Part shown: piece after piece, positions 1-7,729 of the stretch
Position numbering within the stretch: position 1 is the stretch's first letter
How the letters are laid out: each line of letters opens with the position of its first letter
From: DASXIW01 sp036497785
GTDB taxonomy: Bacteria; Pseudomonadota; Alphaproteobacteria; Acetobacterales; Acetobacteraceae
DNA: 9,197 nucleotides
Direction: 5' to 3'
Assembly: GCA_036497785.1 (NCBI GenBank)
Contig: DASXIW010000109.1
Span: 1-9,197 of the forward strand
Notes under the pieces: generated by a model
Told to the model about the DNA's origin: nothing
Database searches by the model: none
What the model saw: only the letters and a program-made list of their open reading frames with translations
Made by a program: the position numbers and the translations under genes

Positions 1-243
1 ATCTTCCATTTCACGCCGACCTCGGCCTCGTGGATCAACGCCGTCGAGGGCTTCTTCGCCAAACTGACCAAGCGGCGATTGAAGCGTGGCGTATTCCATT
101 CCCTCGTCGCCTTGTAGGCCGCCATCAACCGCTTTCTCGCCGAGGCAAACCAACACCCGCGACCCTTCCGCTGGACCAAGGACCCCGACAAAATCATCGC
201 CGCCGTCAGACGTGGGCACCAAGCGTTAGATTCGATCCACTAG
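1..243 (+). pseudogene. IS630-family transposase, C-terminal fragment with in-frame stop
   Basis: Read in frame 1 from the window edge, this is the last part of an IS630/Tc1-mariner-type DDE transposase. The stretch HFTPTSASWINAVEGFFAKL (residues 3-22 of the fragment) is the family's conserved C-terminal block, and the Glu of NAVEG (residue 16) is the expected third acidic catalytic residue. The frame is broken at 115-117, where TAG follows FHSLVAL. It resumes at once with AAINRFLAEAN, as in intact relatives, which have Gln or Glu at that place, so a single substitution (CAG or GAG to TAG) explains it. The natural end is TAG at 241-243 after LDSIH. The upstream part of the gene lies outside the window. 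The copy is probably inactive unless the stop is suppressed. Family assignment is firm; the element's name cannot be given. Confidence 0.88.
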
Positions 244-247
244 CTAG
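240..247. other. IS630 element boundary / CTAGCTAG junction
   Basis: The palindromic octamer CTAGCTAG holds the transposase stop (TAG 241-243, plus strand) and the stop of the FkbM gene (TAG, minus strand, 246-244) back to back. IS630-family elements insert at TA, often within CTAG, and duplicate the TA. Transposases of this subgroup can run to within a few bases of the element end. The right end of the insertion sequence therefore probably lies in or beside this octamer. The exact terminal inverted repeat cannot be defined because the left end is outside the window. Confidence 0.45.
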
Positions 248-1881
248 GTGGGGATCAGCAGATAGTTGCGGACTTGAATGTAGTCAAAAAACGCGCCGAT
301 CGGCCGGTAGCCGTGAAGTGCCGCCCACTTCCAAAACGCGGTTTCGTTCAATTGGTCAACCTCGACTGCCAGCGCCGGCCGATGGTCGTGGAGTAGCTGT
401 GAGGCCCCCGCTAGGGCCAACATTTCCATTCCTTACACGTCGATCTTGATGAAAGCGACGCGACCCTCAAACTGCATTTCATCCAGCGGGAGGCACTCCA
501 CGTCGCCACCAGATCGGAAGCGTGTTGCACCAAGATTGTTGGGGACATCCATCTCGATACGCACCCTCCCACGCTCCGCGCCGACTGCGATGCCCAAATG
601 CGCCGCGTCGATCTTCGCTCGGCCACCCGTGTTTGCACCGATGTTTTTGCGCAGGATTTCACAGGTTAGCGGATTAGCCTCAAGGGGATAGACACGCCCG
701 GCCACAGTATGGCGCGCGTAGAACAGCGTGTGGTTTCCGACATTGGCCCCACAGTCCACCACGGTGCAGCCATGCGGAATCAGGTTTCTGTGCCCCAAAA
801 GTTGCGAGAGTTCGTAGAAGCCTCCCGCTACATGGAAGCTCTGAATCACGTCTGTTGGGTTGACGACGTTGAATGTCGTGGCGACGCCCTCGAATGAAAC
901 CTCAGCGCGAGTCAATGTTGTGGCCTCCCTCGGTAAATCTGCTGATCTTGCCAGCGACGCTTCGGCGTGCGCCACGCTCGCGGGAACCGATCCATTGCTC
1001 CCGAGAGCATCCTGGGACGGCGCGATCTGGTCGGACTGACTTTCCATGCGAATTTGCTCTTCTATCGTAATATCTGACTTGTGAAAGCTGCTCGAACCGC
1101 CTTGATCGCGTTCGCTCATGCTCAGATACTTCTTGGCGCGGTCCAGAAACTTCGCGCCGCGTTCAACCGGATGGTAAATCCCGTTGTCCGGCGGCAGGCC
1201 GTCGAGCCATCGAGCTGATGTCGGTTTCGTGAATGTGAAAATGTCTTTGGTATGGAAATCGGGGGCATGTTCGTGGAATGTGGCTATTCGGTAGCCTCCA
1301 TTAACGAGGGTCGTAGCCACGAACGCCTCATCGTTGGGCCAGTCTTCCATTGCCAGCTGGGCACGCGCAAAGCGATTGCTCAGCGAGCGTCGTTCCGCAA
1401 GAAGATACTCTGACGCGACGCGGGAGACGCGGCAGAGTTGAAGCATGCAATGGAATGACCGTTCAGCGAACGGCGCCATCGATTTATACCAGACCCAGCT
1501 AGGCGATGCCTCCACGGACCAAGCCGTAACGAAATCTGCGTTCCTCGATGCATCCCGACCATTAAAAAACGCCTCAGGATCATTCGAGTGGATGCGGACA
1601 TCCGGCTCAATGAGCCAAAAGTTCAAAGCATGCGGAACCGCCAGCATCGCGGCATACAGACCGTAATCGCCGCAGCGCCACCCATAATCGGGATGGGCGA
1701 GAACACCGAGCGCGACAGGATCTACGGCGATCTTACGGATGTCGCCGGGGATCGCAACGATCCCGTTGCGCTCGTCAACCACAGCAACAACGGACCTGGA
1801 GGTTTGCCTTTGAAGGCGGCGGACCATCTGATCGACGAACTGATCGTAGTAGTGCGTGCGCAGTACGATAATGTCTGACAA
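244..1881 (-). pseudogene. Glycosyltransferase-like / FkbM methyltransferase fusion, interrupted by TAA
   Basis: Two domains are visible, numbered from the TTG at 1881. Residues about 1-260 look like a GT-A-type glycosyltransferase: WLIEPDV (about 90-95) sits where a DXD-like motif is expected, and WPNDEAFVAT lies near 181-190. I do not recognise the exact family. A Ser/Ala/Gln-rich linker follows. Residues about 350-545 are an FkbM-type SAM methyltransferase (Methyltransf_21) with motif I VVDCGANVGNHT (374-385) and a downstream acidic LEAN. The family's IDVEG motif is hit: FIKIDV is followed by TAA at 435-433, then GMEMLALAGA in the same frame, so Glu codon 483 became a stop (GAA to TAA). 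Read through, the protein is 545 residues and the domain is complete. TTG 1881 is preferred because GAGGG lies 4 nt upstream; the frame is open to a TTG at 1983 with no ribosome site. No membrane segment is evident. Base composition is clearly less GC-rich than in the neighbours, suggesting transfer. The gene follows cysNC on the same strand. Confidence 0.75.
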
Positions 1882-1998
1882 AAAACCCTCAAGGCATTGA
1901 TCTGACAGCCGCAACCGTCGATTGCATTCCAGTCTATAGGTTATCGCCAATCGCGCCAGCTTGGCAGTCCTTGCGCCGATCAAGATGACGAGACGTGC

Positions 1999-3849
1999 TC
2001 AGCCGCCCCCCGTCAGATACGCCACCACTCGATCCGCCAGCACGCCCGCCGGGTCCGTTGCCGTTTCCAGGCGCAAATCGGCGGCGAGCGGTGCCTCGTA
2101 AGGCGCGTCCACGCCGGTGAAATTGCGGATCTTGCCCGCGTCGGCGCGGCGGTACAGACCCTTCGGATCGCGCTTGCGGCATTCGGCGACAGGGGTATCG
2201 ACGAAGACTTCGATGAATTCCCCGGGATCGAACAAGGCGCGCGCGGCCTCGCGGTCGTCGCGATAGGGGGAGATGAAGCTGGCCAGGACGATCAGGCCGG
2301 CATCCACCAGCAGGCGGGCGGCCTCGGCGGCGCGGCGGATGTTCTCGATGCGGTCGGTCTCGGAAAAGCCGAGGTCGCGGCACAGGCCGTGGCGCAGATT
2401 GTCGCCGTCCAGCATGGCGGTGTGGCGGCCCATGGCGTGCAGCTTCTGTTCGACCAGATTGGCGATGGTGGATTTGCCGGCGCCGGACAGGCCGGTGAAC
2501 CACAGCACGGCGGGGCGTTGGCCCATGGCCCGGGCGCGGGCCTGCTTGTCCACCACCATGCGCTGCCACACCACGTTGCCGCCGCTGGCGGCCACGCTCG
2601 TGACCATGCCCACGGCCACGGTGGCGTTGGTCAGCCGGTCGATCATGATGAAGCCGCCGAGGTCGCGGCAGGACGCGAAGGGAGTGACGGGCAGCGGGGC
2701 GCCGAGGACGACGGTGACGCGGGCAATGTCGTTCGCGCCCAGCGTGTCGGCGGCGGCAGGTTGGAGGCTGTCCATGTCGATGCGGTGGTCGATCCGGGTG
2801 ATGCTGCCGGGGACCGTGGCGGTGCCGAGCTTGACCAGGTGGAAACGGCCGGGGAATAGCGGGGCATCGGCCAGCCAGATCAGGTCGGCCTCGAAGCGGT
2901 CGCTGACCGGCACCGGGGCGCCGGATGCGATCACGTCGCCGCGGGAGATGTCGTTCTGCTCGGCCAGGGCCAGCATCACGGCGTCGCCGGCGCGTGCTTC
3001 GGGCAAGTTGCCGTCCATGGTGACGATGCCGGCGATCGCAGCGGGGCGGCCGGCGGGAGTGGCGCCGGCATAGATGGTCACGGCCTCGCCTTTGCGGATG
3101 ATGCCGCTGGCGATGGTGCCGGCATAAAGCCGGGTTTCGGCGGCGGGCCGGGTGACGGATTGCACCTGCATGCGGAAATCGGCGTCGGCCGGAGGTTCGA
3201 TGCGGATTGTTTCGAGATGGGTGAGCAAGGAGGGGCCGCGATACCAGGGCATGCGCGGACTGGGGGCGAGGATGTTGTCGCCGTCACGGGCGCAAAGCGG
3301 GATGGCGATGGTGTCGGCGACGCCGAGCGGGGCGGCGAGGTCGCGGAATTGGGGTGCGATGGTGGCGAAGCGGGCTTCGTCGAACGCCACCAGATCCATC
3401 TTGTTGACCACCAGCACGGCATGGCGAATGCCCATCAGGGCGGCGACGAAGAGGTGGCGGCGGGTCTGGCGGAGCAGCCCGTGGCGGGCATCGACCAGCA
3501 GCACGGCCAGATCGGCGTTGGCCGCGCCGGTGGCCATGTTGCGGGTGTATTGCTCGTGGCCCGGCGTGTCGGCGACGAGGAAGCGGCGGGCGGATGTGGC
3601 AAAATGGCGGTAGGCGACGTCGATGGTGATGCCCTGGCTGCGCTCGGCCTCCAGCCCGTCCACCAGCAGGGAGAAATCGAGGCCGGATTCGCCGCGACGG
3701 CGGGAATCCTCTGCGAGCAGGGCGAGTTGGTCGTCCGGAATCATGCCTGCATCGTGCAGCAGGCGGCCGATCAGGGTGGATTTGCCGTCATCCACGCTGC
3801 CGCAGGTGAGGAAGCGGAGCAGGCCGGCATCTCCGGGGCCGATGTCCAT
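1999..3849 (-). CDS. cysNC: Bifunctional sulfate adenylyltransferase large subunit / APS kinase (CysN-CysC fusion)
   Basis: This 616-residue cytoplasmic protein fuses the GTPase subunit of ATP sulfurylase to APS kinase, as in NodQ. With CysD it drives sulfate to APS using GTP hydrolysis; the C-terminal kinase then makes PAPS. The N-terminal EF-Tu-like GTPase shows P-loop GSVDDGKS (17-24), DTPGH (94-98) and NKMD (149-152), followed by beta-barrel domains to about residue 440. The CysC domain (about 445-616) has P-loop GLSGAGKS (453-460), DGDNLRHGL (481-489), SPYRDDR (527-533), DPKGLYRRA (561-569) and IRNFTGVDAPYE (574-585). All key residues appear intact and the length fits the fusion family. 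The ATG at 3849 shares one base with the cysD stop (TGATG), with GAGGG 9 nt upstream, so translation is probably coupled to cysD. PAPS can serve cysteine synthesis or sulfation of a glycan; the glycan neighbours allow the latter but do not prove it. Confidence 0.97.
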   Translation of the reverse strand: MDIGPGDAGLLRFLTCGSVDDGKSTLIGRLLHDAGMIPDDQLALLAEDSRRRGESGLDFSLLVDGLEAERSQGITIDVAYRHFATSARRFLVADTPGHEQYTRNMATGAANADLAVLLVDARHGLLRQTRRHLFVAALMGIRHAVLVVNKMDLVAFDEARFATIAPQFRDLAAPLGVADTIAIPLCARDGDNILAPSPRMPWYRGPSLLTHLETIRIEPPADADFRMQVQSVTRPAAETRLYAGTIASGIIRKGEAVTIYAGATPAGRPAAIAGIVTMDGNLPEARAGDAVMLALAEQNDISRGDVIASGAPVPVSDRFEADLIWLADAPLFPGRFHLVKLGTATVPGSITRIDHRIDMDSLQPAAADTLGANDIARVTVVLGAPLPVTPFASCRDLGGFIMIDRLTNATVAVGMVTSVAASGGNVVWQRMVVDKQARARAMGQRPAVLWFTGLSGAGKSTIANLVEQKLHAMGRHTAMLDGDNLRHGLCRDLGFSETDRIENIRRAAEAARLLVDAGLIVLASFISPYRDDREAARALFDPGEFIEVFVDTPVAECRKRDPKGLYRRADAGKIRNFTGVDAPYEAPLAADLRLETATDPAGVLADRVVAYLTGGG

Positions 3850-4760
3850 CAGAAATAGCCCTCGCGCTTCTTGCGTTCCATGGAATCGGTCTCGTCGCGG
3901 TCGATCAGCCTTCCGCCGCGTTCGGAGACGCGCAGGCCTCCCATCTCGGCGATGATGTCGGGCAAAGTCGCGGCGGTGGAATCGATCGCGCCGGTGAGCG
4001 GCCAGCAGCCAAGGGAGCGGAAGCGGACCATGCGGGGGGTGGGCTGCTCGCCCGGGGCGAAGCGCATGCGGTCGTCATCCACCACGATGAGGGTGCCATC
4101 GCGCTCCACGGTCGGGCGGGGGGCAGCGAAATAGAGCGGCACCACGTCCAGCCCTTCCTGCGCGATGTAGCGCCACACATCCAGTTCGGTCCAGTTGGAG
4201 AGCGGGAAGACACGGACGGATTCGCCGGGATTGGTGCGGCAATTGTACAGGCGCCAGAATTCCGGGCGCTGGCTTTTCGGGTCCCATTCATGGCTCGCGG
4301 TGCGCGGCGAGACGATGCGTTCCTTGGCGCGGGATTTCTCCTCGTCGCGCCTGGCGCCGCCGAAGGCCGCGTCGAAGCCATGCAGATCGAGCGCCTGGCG
4401 GAGGGCGGCGGTCTTCATGGCATGGGTGTAGTAGGCGCTGCCATGGTCGAACGGGTTCACGCCCTCGGCGCGCGCGGTCTCGTTGCCGTGCACGATCAGG
4501 TTCATGCCCAGCCGGGCGGCGGTCGCGTCGCGGAAGGAGATCATGTCGCGGAACTTCCAGCCGGTATCGATATGCAGCAGCGGAAAGGGCGGCCGGGCCG
4601 GATAGAACGCCTTCATCGCCAGATGCAGCATCACCGACGAATCCTTGCCGATTGAATACAGCATCACCGGCGCGCGGCATTCCGCCACCACCTCGCGCAG
4701 GATGTGGATGCTTTCGGCTTCGAGTTGGCGCAGATCCTGCGCGTGCTGGACTGGGAGCAT
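3849..4760 (-). CDS. cysD: Sulfate adenylyltransferase small subunit (ATP sulfurylase)
   Basis: CysD is the catalytic PP-loop ATP pyrophosphatase subunit of the CysDN ATP sulfurylase, forming APS from ATP and sulfate in the cytoplasm. From the ATG at 4760 it has 303 residues, normal for the family. Hallmarks seen are LEAESIHILREV near the N-terminus, the PP-loop SIGKDSSV (36-43), the DTGWKF segment, GGARRDEEKSRAKER in the middle, and the C-terminal RKKREGYF. Two starts are possible. An ATG at 4775 overlaps hldE by 14 nt and adds MPANS. The ATG at 4760 begins one base after the hldE stop and gives MLPVQHAQDLRQLEAES, closer to typical family starts, so I prefer it; neither has a clear Shine-Dalgarno. 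The end overlaps cysNC by one base. The close packing with hldE and cysNC implies one transcript. Confidence 0.96.
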   Translation of the reverse strand: MLPVQHAQDLRQLEAESIHILREVVAECRAPVMLYSIGKDSSVMLHLAMKAFYPARPPFPLLHIDTGWKFRDMISFRDATAARLGMNLIVHGNETARAEGVNPFDHGSAYYTHAMKTAALRQALDLHGFDAAFGGARRDEEKSRAKERIVSPRTASHEWDPKSQRPEFWRLYNCRTNPGESVRVFPLSNWTELDVWRYIAQEGLDVVPLYFAAPRPTVERDGTLIVVDDDRMRFAPGEQPTPRMVRFRSLGCWPLTGAIDSTAATLPDIIAEMGGLRVSERGGRLIDRDETDSMERKKREGYF

Positions 4761-4761
4761 G

Positions 4762-6273
4762 CTATTTGCCGGCATTGATGCGGCGGATGGTGTTGGTGGT
4801 GCTGAAACCCTCCTCGAGCGGGATCAGCTCCACGCGGCCGCCATTGGTGAGCACGATCCCCGCGCCCACCACCTGGTCGAGCGTGTAGTCCGCACCCTTG
4901 AACAGCAGATCCGGCTTTATCGCGGCGATCAGGCGTTCGGGCGTGTCTTCCTCGAACAACACCACCAGATCGGCGGACGCCATCGAGGCCATCACCGTGG
5001 CGCGCGCCGTCTCGCTTTGCACCGGGCGTTCGGCGCCCTTCAGGCGGCGGACGGAATCGTCGCTGTTCAGCGCCACCACCAGCCGGTCGCAGGCGGCGCG
5101 CGCGCGGGCCAGCAGGCGGACATGGCCGGGATGGATCAGGTCGAAGCAGCCATTGGTGAAGCCGACGCGCAGGCCGGTAGTGCGCCACTGGGCGATGCGG
5201 GCGAGTGCGGTGTCCAGATCGGCCACCTTGGCGTCGATCGCCAGCAACTCGTGGCGGTGCATCGCCTCGTACAGCTCGGTATGGGCAACGGTGGCGGTGC
5301 CGGGCTTGCCCACGGCGATGCCGGCGGCAAGGTTGGCCAGCATGGCGGCGTCGGCCATCGGGGCGCCGGCGCCGAGGGCGACGGCGAAGCCGGTCACCAG
5401 CGTGTCGCCGGCGCCGGAGACGTCGGCCACTTCCTGGGCGCGGGTGGGAATATGCAACGGGGCGCGGTCGCGGCGGACCAGAGTCAGCCCCTTCTCGGAC
5501 CGCTTGACCAGCACCGCATCCGCCCGGGACTGCTCCAGCGCCGCCATGCCAGCGGCAGCGGCGCCGGCATCGTCGGCGCAGGGAATGCCGGTGGCGCGGG
5601 TTACCTCCAGCGCGTTCGGCGTCAGCACGCCAACGCCGGCATAGGCAGCAAAATCGTGACGTTTGGGATCGATCACCACCAGCACGCCGGCGGCACGGGC
5701 CATGGCGATCGCCTCGCGCAGCACCGCATCGGTCAGCACGCCCTTGGCGTAGTCGGACAGCACCACGATGCTGGCTTGCGCGAGCGCGGCCTGGAAGGCG
5801 ACGAGGATCTCGGCCTCGGCGGCGGCATCGATCGGGGTGTCAACCTCCTCATCCAGCCGCAGCAACTGGTGGGCGCCGGACATGAAGCGTGTCTTTACCG
5901 TGCTGAGACGGCCGGGCACGCGGATCGACCGATCGACGAGCCTGGGCGTTTCGCGCAGCGCCGCGGCGATTTCGGTCCCGCCGGCATCGTCGCCCAGCAC
6001 GCCGATCAGGATGGTGCGCGCGCCCAGCGCCGACACGTTGGCGGCCACATTGCCGGCGCCGCCCAGCACGCGGCGGCGCTGCCGCGCCCGCAGCACGGGA
6101 ATCGGCGCTTCCGGCGAGATGCGCCGCACATCGCCCAGCACGTAGCGATCCAGCATCACGTCGCCCAGCACCAGCACGGTGACACCGGCGAACAGGGACA
6201 GATGATGGGCCAGGTCGTGTTCCGGCACGCCGTCCGTGGATACGGGCGGGAGGTTGCTGGGCGTCAGGGTCAA
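4762..6273 (-). CDS. hldE: Bifunctional D-glycero-beta-D-manno-heptose-7-phosphate kinase / 1-phosphate adenylyltransferase
   Basis: HldE catalyses two steps of ADP-heptose synthesis for the LPS inner core: C1 phosphorylation of heptose 7-phosphate and, after a phosphatase step, adenylyl transfer to heptose 1-phosphate. The 503-residue product has both halves. The PfkB/ribokinase kinase domain (about 25-335) shows VLGDVMLDRY (35-44), RISPEAPIPV (51-60), GGAGN (71-75) and the catalytic loop SGAGDT (286-291). The cytidylyltransferase-like domain (about 368-503) shows TNGCFDLIHPGH, with the nucleotide-binding HPGH at 381-384, LFKGADYT (457-464) and the C-terminal STTNTIRRI. No damage is seen. 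The TTG at 6273 is the longest start; a GTG at 6228 (MPEHDLAHH) is an alternative, and an in-frame stop at 6294-6292 limits any extension. It lies 34 bp after the broken GT87 gene and 1 nt before cysD. ADP-heptose also feeds S-layer and other heptosylated glycans in some bacteria. Confidence 0.97.
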   Translation of the reverse strand: MTLTPSNLPPVSTDGVPEHDLAHHLSLFAGVTVLVLGDVMLDRYVLGDVRRISPEAPIPVLRARQRRRVLGGAGNVAANVSALGARTILIGVLGDDAGGTEIAAALRETPRLVDRSIRVPGRLSTVKTRFMSGAHQLLRLDEEVDTPIDAAAEAEILVAFQAALAQASIVVLSDYAKGVLTDAVLREAIAMARAAGVLVVIDPKRHDFAAYAGVGVLTPNALEVTRATGIPCADDAGAAAAGMAALEQSRADAVLVKRSEKGLTLVRRDRAPLHIPTRAQEVADVSGAGDTLVTGFAVALGAGAPMADAAMLANLAAGIAVGKPGTATVAHTELYEAMHRHELLAIDAKVADLDTALARIAQWRTTGLRVGFTNGCFDLIHPGHVRLLARARAACDRLVVALNSDDSVRRLKGAERPVQSETARATVMASMASADLVVLFEEDTPERLIAAIKPDLLFKGADYTLDQVVGAGIVLTNGGRVELIPLEEGFSTTNTIRRINAGK

Positions 6274-6307
6274 AATCGTCTCGTCCGCTCGTCAACAGGG
6301 AGCGCCG

Positions 6308-7527
6308 TTATAGGATGGCGGCTGGCTGCTTGATAGCGTGCGTGGGCCGCCCTGCCCCGCCCGGCTGCCGTAGGCGGGCCGCATAGACCATGAACAGGAT
6401 GAAGACGAACGGCGTGGCGAAGCCCACCGGCACCGCGCGCGGCGGGTTGAACAGCGGCGCCAGCCAGACCGCCAGGGCGACGGTGACGGCACCGGGCGGC
6501 GCGATCGCCCAATCCATGCGCAGCAGGAACAGCGTGGCCGCGACCGCCGGCAGCAGCGTGTCGTAGGGCGAGACATGCGGCCCGGCGAGCATGGTGGCGG
6601 TCAGCAGGACGGCCAGCCGCATGTCCGGCGAGAGCGGGACGCTGAATGCCCCGTAGACGAAGCCGGCCGCAAGCAGGACGGCGCCGAGCTGAACGACGGC
6701 GGCCAGCTTCACGGAAGCCCCGAGCAGCAGGGCGCAGGTGGTGACGCTCTGGCCCCATAGCAGGCTCCATGCCATCCACTGGCGCGGAAATCCGGCGGCG
6801 GGTTCGCCGCGGTTTCGATCCAGATGCACCACACGTCCAGGCCGAATACCGCGGCGCTGGCGCCGGCCAGCAGCAGCGAGGTCGCCACCGCCGCGCCCAG
6901 CGCGCGCCAATGCCGTGCCGCGATAAGGGCAACCGGCGCCAGCAGCCAGAACTGGGGCTTGATCGTCAGCAGCCCCAGCAGCGCCCCCGCCAGAATCGGG
7001 CGACCGGGCAAAAGACGAAACCCGCCGATCAGCAATGCCGCCGTCAGCAACGCATTCTGGCCCTGGGTTGCCGTGACCGCGGCGGCCGGACAGAGGATCA
7101 TGGCGCCGATCTGGAAGGCGCGGTCCCGCGCGCCACGGGCGCCTGCCGCCAGTGCCGCGACGGCGGCGGCCAGGGTGACCAGCACGAAGCTGGCATAGGA
7201 TCAGCCGAAGGGCAGCAGGCCGAACGGGAGCAGCAGCAGCAGATAACTCGGCGGATACAGCCAGGGATGGAACGGCAGCGGACTGGACAGCCGGTCCGCG
7301 AACACCGCGTTCAGCCGCGCGGTCAGCCGACCGGCATCGAAGATCAGCCCGAGATCGCCGTCGAACCAGGCCCGCGCCGCGGCGTGAAAAACCATCCAGG
7401 CCGTGCCGCGCGCGTTGTAGTTGAAGCCGATGGCGCCGGGGTGATGAAAGGTCGAGGCAAAGACCAACCAGGCGTAGATGCCGCCCGCCAGCATCGCCCC
7501 GACGACAAACCGCGCGTCACGCCCCAC
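6308..7527 (-). pseudogene. GT87-family (DUF2029) polyprenyl-phosphate-sugar membrane glycosyltransferase, broken
   Basis: Joined across two lesions, this would be a hydrophobic protein of about 406 residues, the usual size of GT87 mannosyltransferase-like enzymes that use lipid-linked sugar donors at the membrane. Family traits seen are a first membrane segment (about residues 8-26), YPPSYLLLLLPFGLLPFG before residue 109, then TQGQNALLTAALL, a GR-ILAGALLGLLTIKPQ segment, and several further membrane helices to the end. Lesion 1 is TGA at 7203-7201 (codon 109), between LLPFG and SYASFVLVT in the same frame; Trp (TGG) is the likely original. Lesion 2 is a frameshift near 6783-6786 (CGCG). Upstream the frame reads ANPPPDF; downstream the next frame reads RQWMAWSLLWGQSVTT and continues to TAA at 6310-6308. 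The net change is -1 or +2. The GTG at 7527 has GGGGG 6 nt upstream. It is the first gene of the minus-strand block. Confidence 0.8.
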
Positions 7528-7550
7528 GACCAGCCCCCGATATGCCGGCC

Positions 7551-7583
7551 ACGATCCTAGACGCGAACGTAACGGTTCGACAA
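7551..7583 (-). promoter_or_regulatory. Possible sigma70-type promoter for the minus-strand block
   Basis: Read on the minus strand, TTGTCG (7583-7578) and TAGGAT (7559-7554) are spaced 18 bp apart. Each matches four of six consensus bases, and the pair would place transcription start about 20 nt before the GTG at 7527. An inverted repeat CGAAC/GTTCG (7564-7568 and 7575-7579) overlaps the spacer. This is weak, position-based evidence only. Confidence 0.25.
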
Positions 7584-7592
7584 TCGCCGCCG

Positions 7593-7619
7593 GGACGCGG
7601 GTTCGCCAGGACGCGGGTT
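7593..7619. repeat. 11-bp tandem-spaced direct repeat in the divergent intergenic region
   Basis: GGACGCGGGTT occurs at 7593-7603 and again at 7609-7619, so the period is 16 bp. It lies between the divergent GT87 and epimerase starts, just upstream of TTGACG (7622-7627) and TTGACC (7633-7638) on the plus strand. It could be a paired regulator site or a small duplication; no known operator is recognised. Confidence 0.5.
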
Positions 7620-7677
7620 TATTGACGCTTCCTTGACCAATCGTACCGTTTCATTCATTTCGATTTCGCGCTAATAT

Positions 7678-7689
7678 CGCGGCGCCGCG
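7678..7689. promoter_or_regulatory. 12-bp perfect GC palindrome in the epimerase leader
   Basis: CGCGGCGCCGCG is a perfect palindrome. TAATAT (7672-7677), a possible -10 element, ends directly before it, and the TTG start at 7730 is 40 bp downstream. No good -35 lies at the right distance from TAATAT. It may be an operator at the transcription start or chance in GC-rich DNA. Confidence 0.2.
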
Positions 7690-7719
7690 GGCGCGGACGC
7701 GAAACGCCCCGCCTTTGTC

Positions 7720-7724
7720 GGAGG
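7720..7724 (+). promoter_or_regulatory. Ribosome binding site that sets the epimerase start
   Basis: GGAGG at 7720-7724 lies 5 nt before the TTG at 7730. This choice yields MAAYLVTGAAGFIGSH, with the Rossmann motif at the very N-terminus as is usual for the family. It rules out the upstream in-frame TTG at 7715, which lies ahead of the site. Confidence 0.6.
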
Positions 7725-7729
7725 ATGAA

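Noticed and set aside
30..449. A 139-codon plus-strand frame at the left edge
   Set aside because: It runs out of frame across the transposase and FkbM coding regions and is Arg/Pro-rich; frame 1 gives the real transposase.
1588..1878. A 96-codon plus-strand frame inside the glycosyltransferase-like region
   Set aside because: It is antisense to the conserved EPDV region, has no ribosome binding site and no recognisable motif.
1934..2569. A 211-codon minus-strand frame over the cysNC 3' end
   Set aside because: It overlaps the APS kinase domain in another frame and is an Arg/Pro-rich shadow with no recognisable domain.
3160..3858. A 232-codon plus-strand open frame over cysNC, and other long opposite frames
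   Set aside because: It is antisense to an intact CysN GTPase domain and has a biased, motif-free composition.
4645..6333. A 562-codon open frame on the plus strand over hldE
   Set aside because: It is the antisense shadow of hldE in GC-rich DNA: the translation is rich in Gly, His, Gln and Ala with no family motifs, while the minus strand encodes a full HldE.
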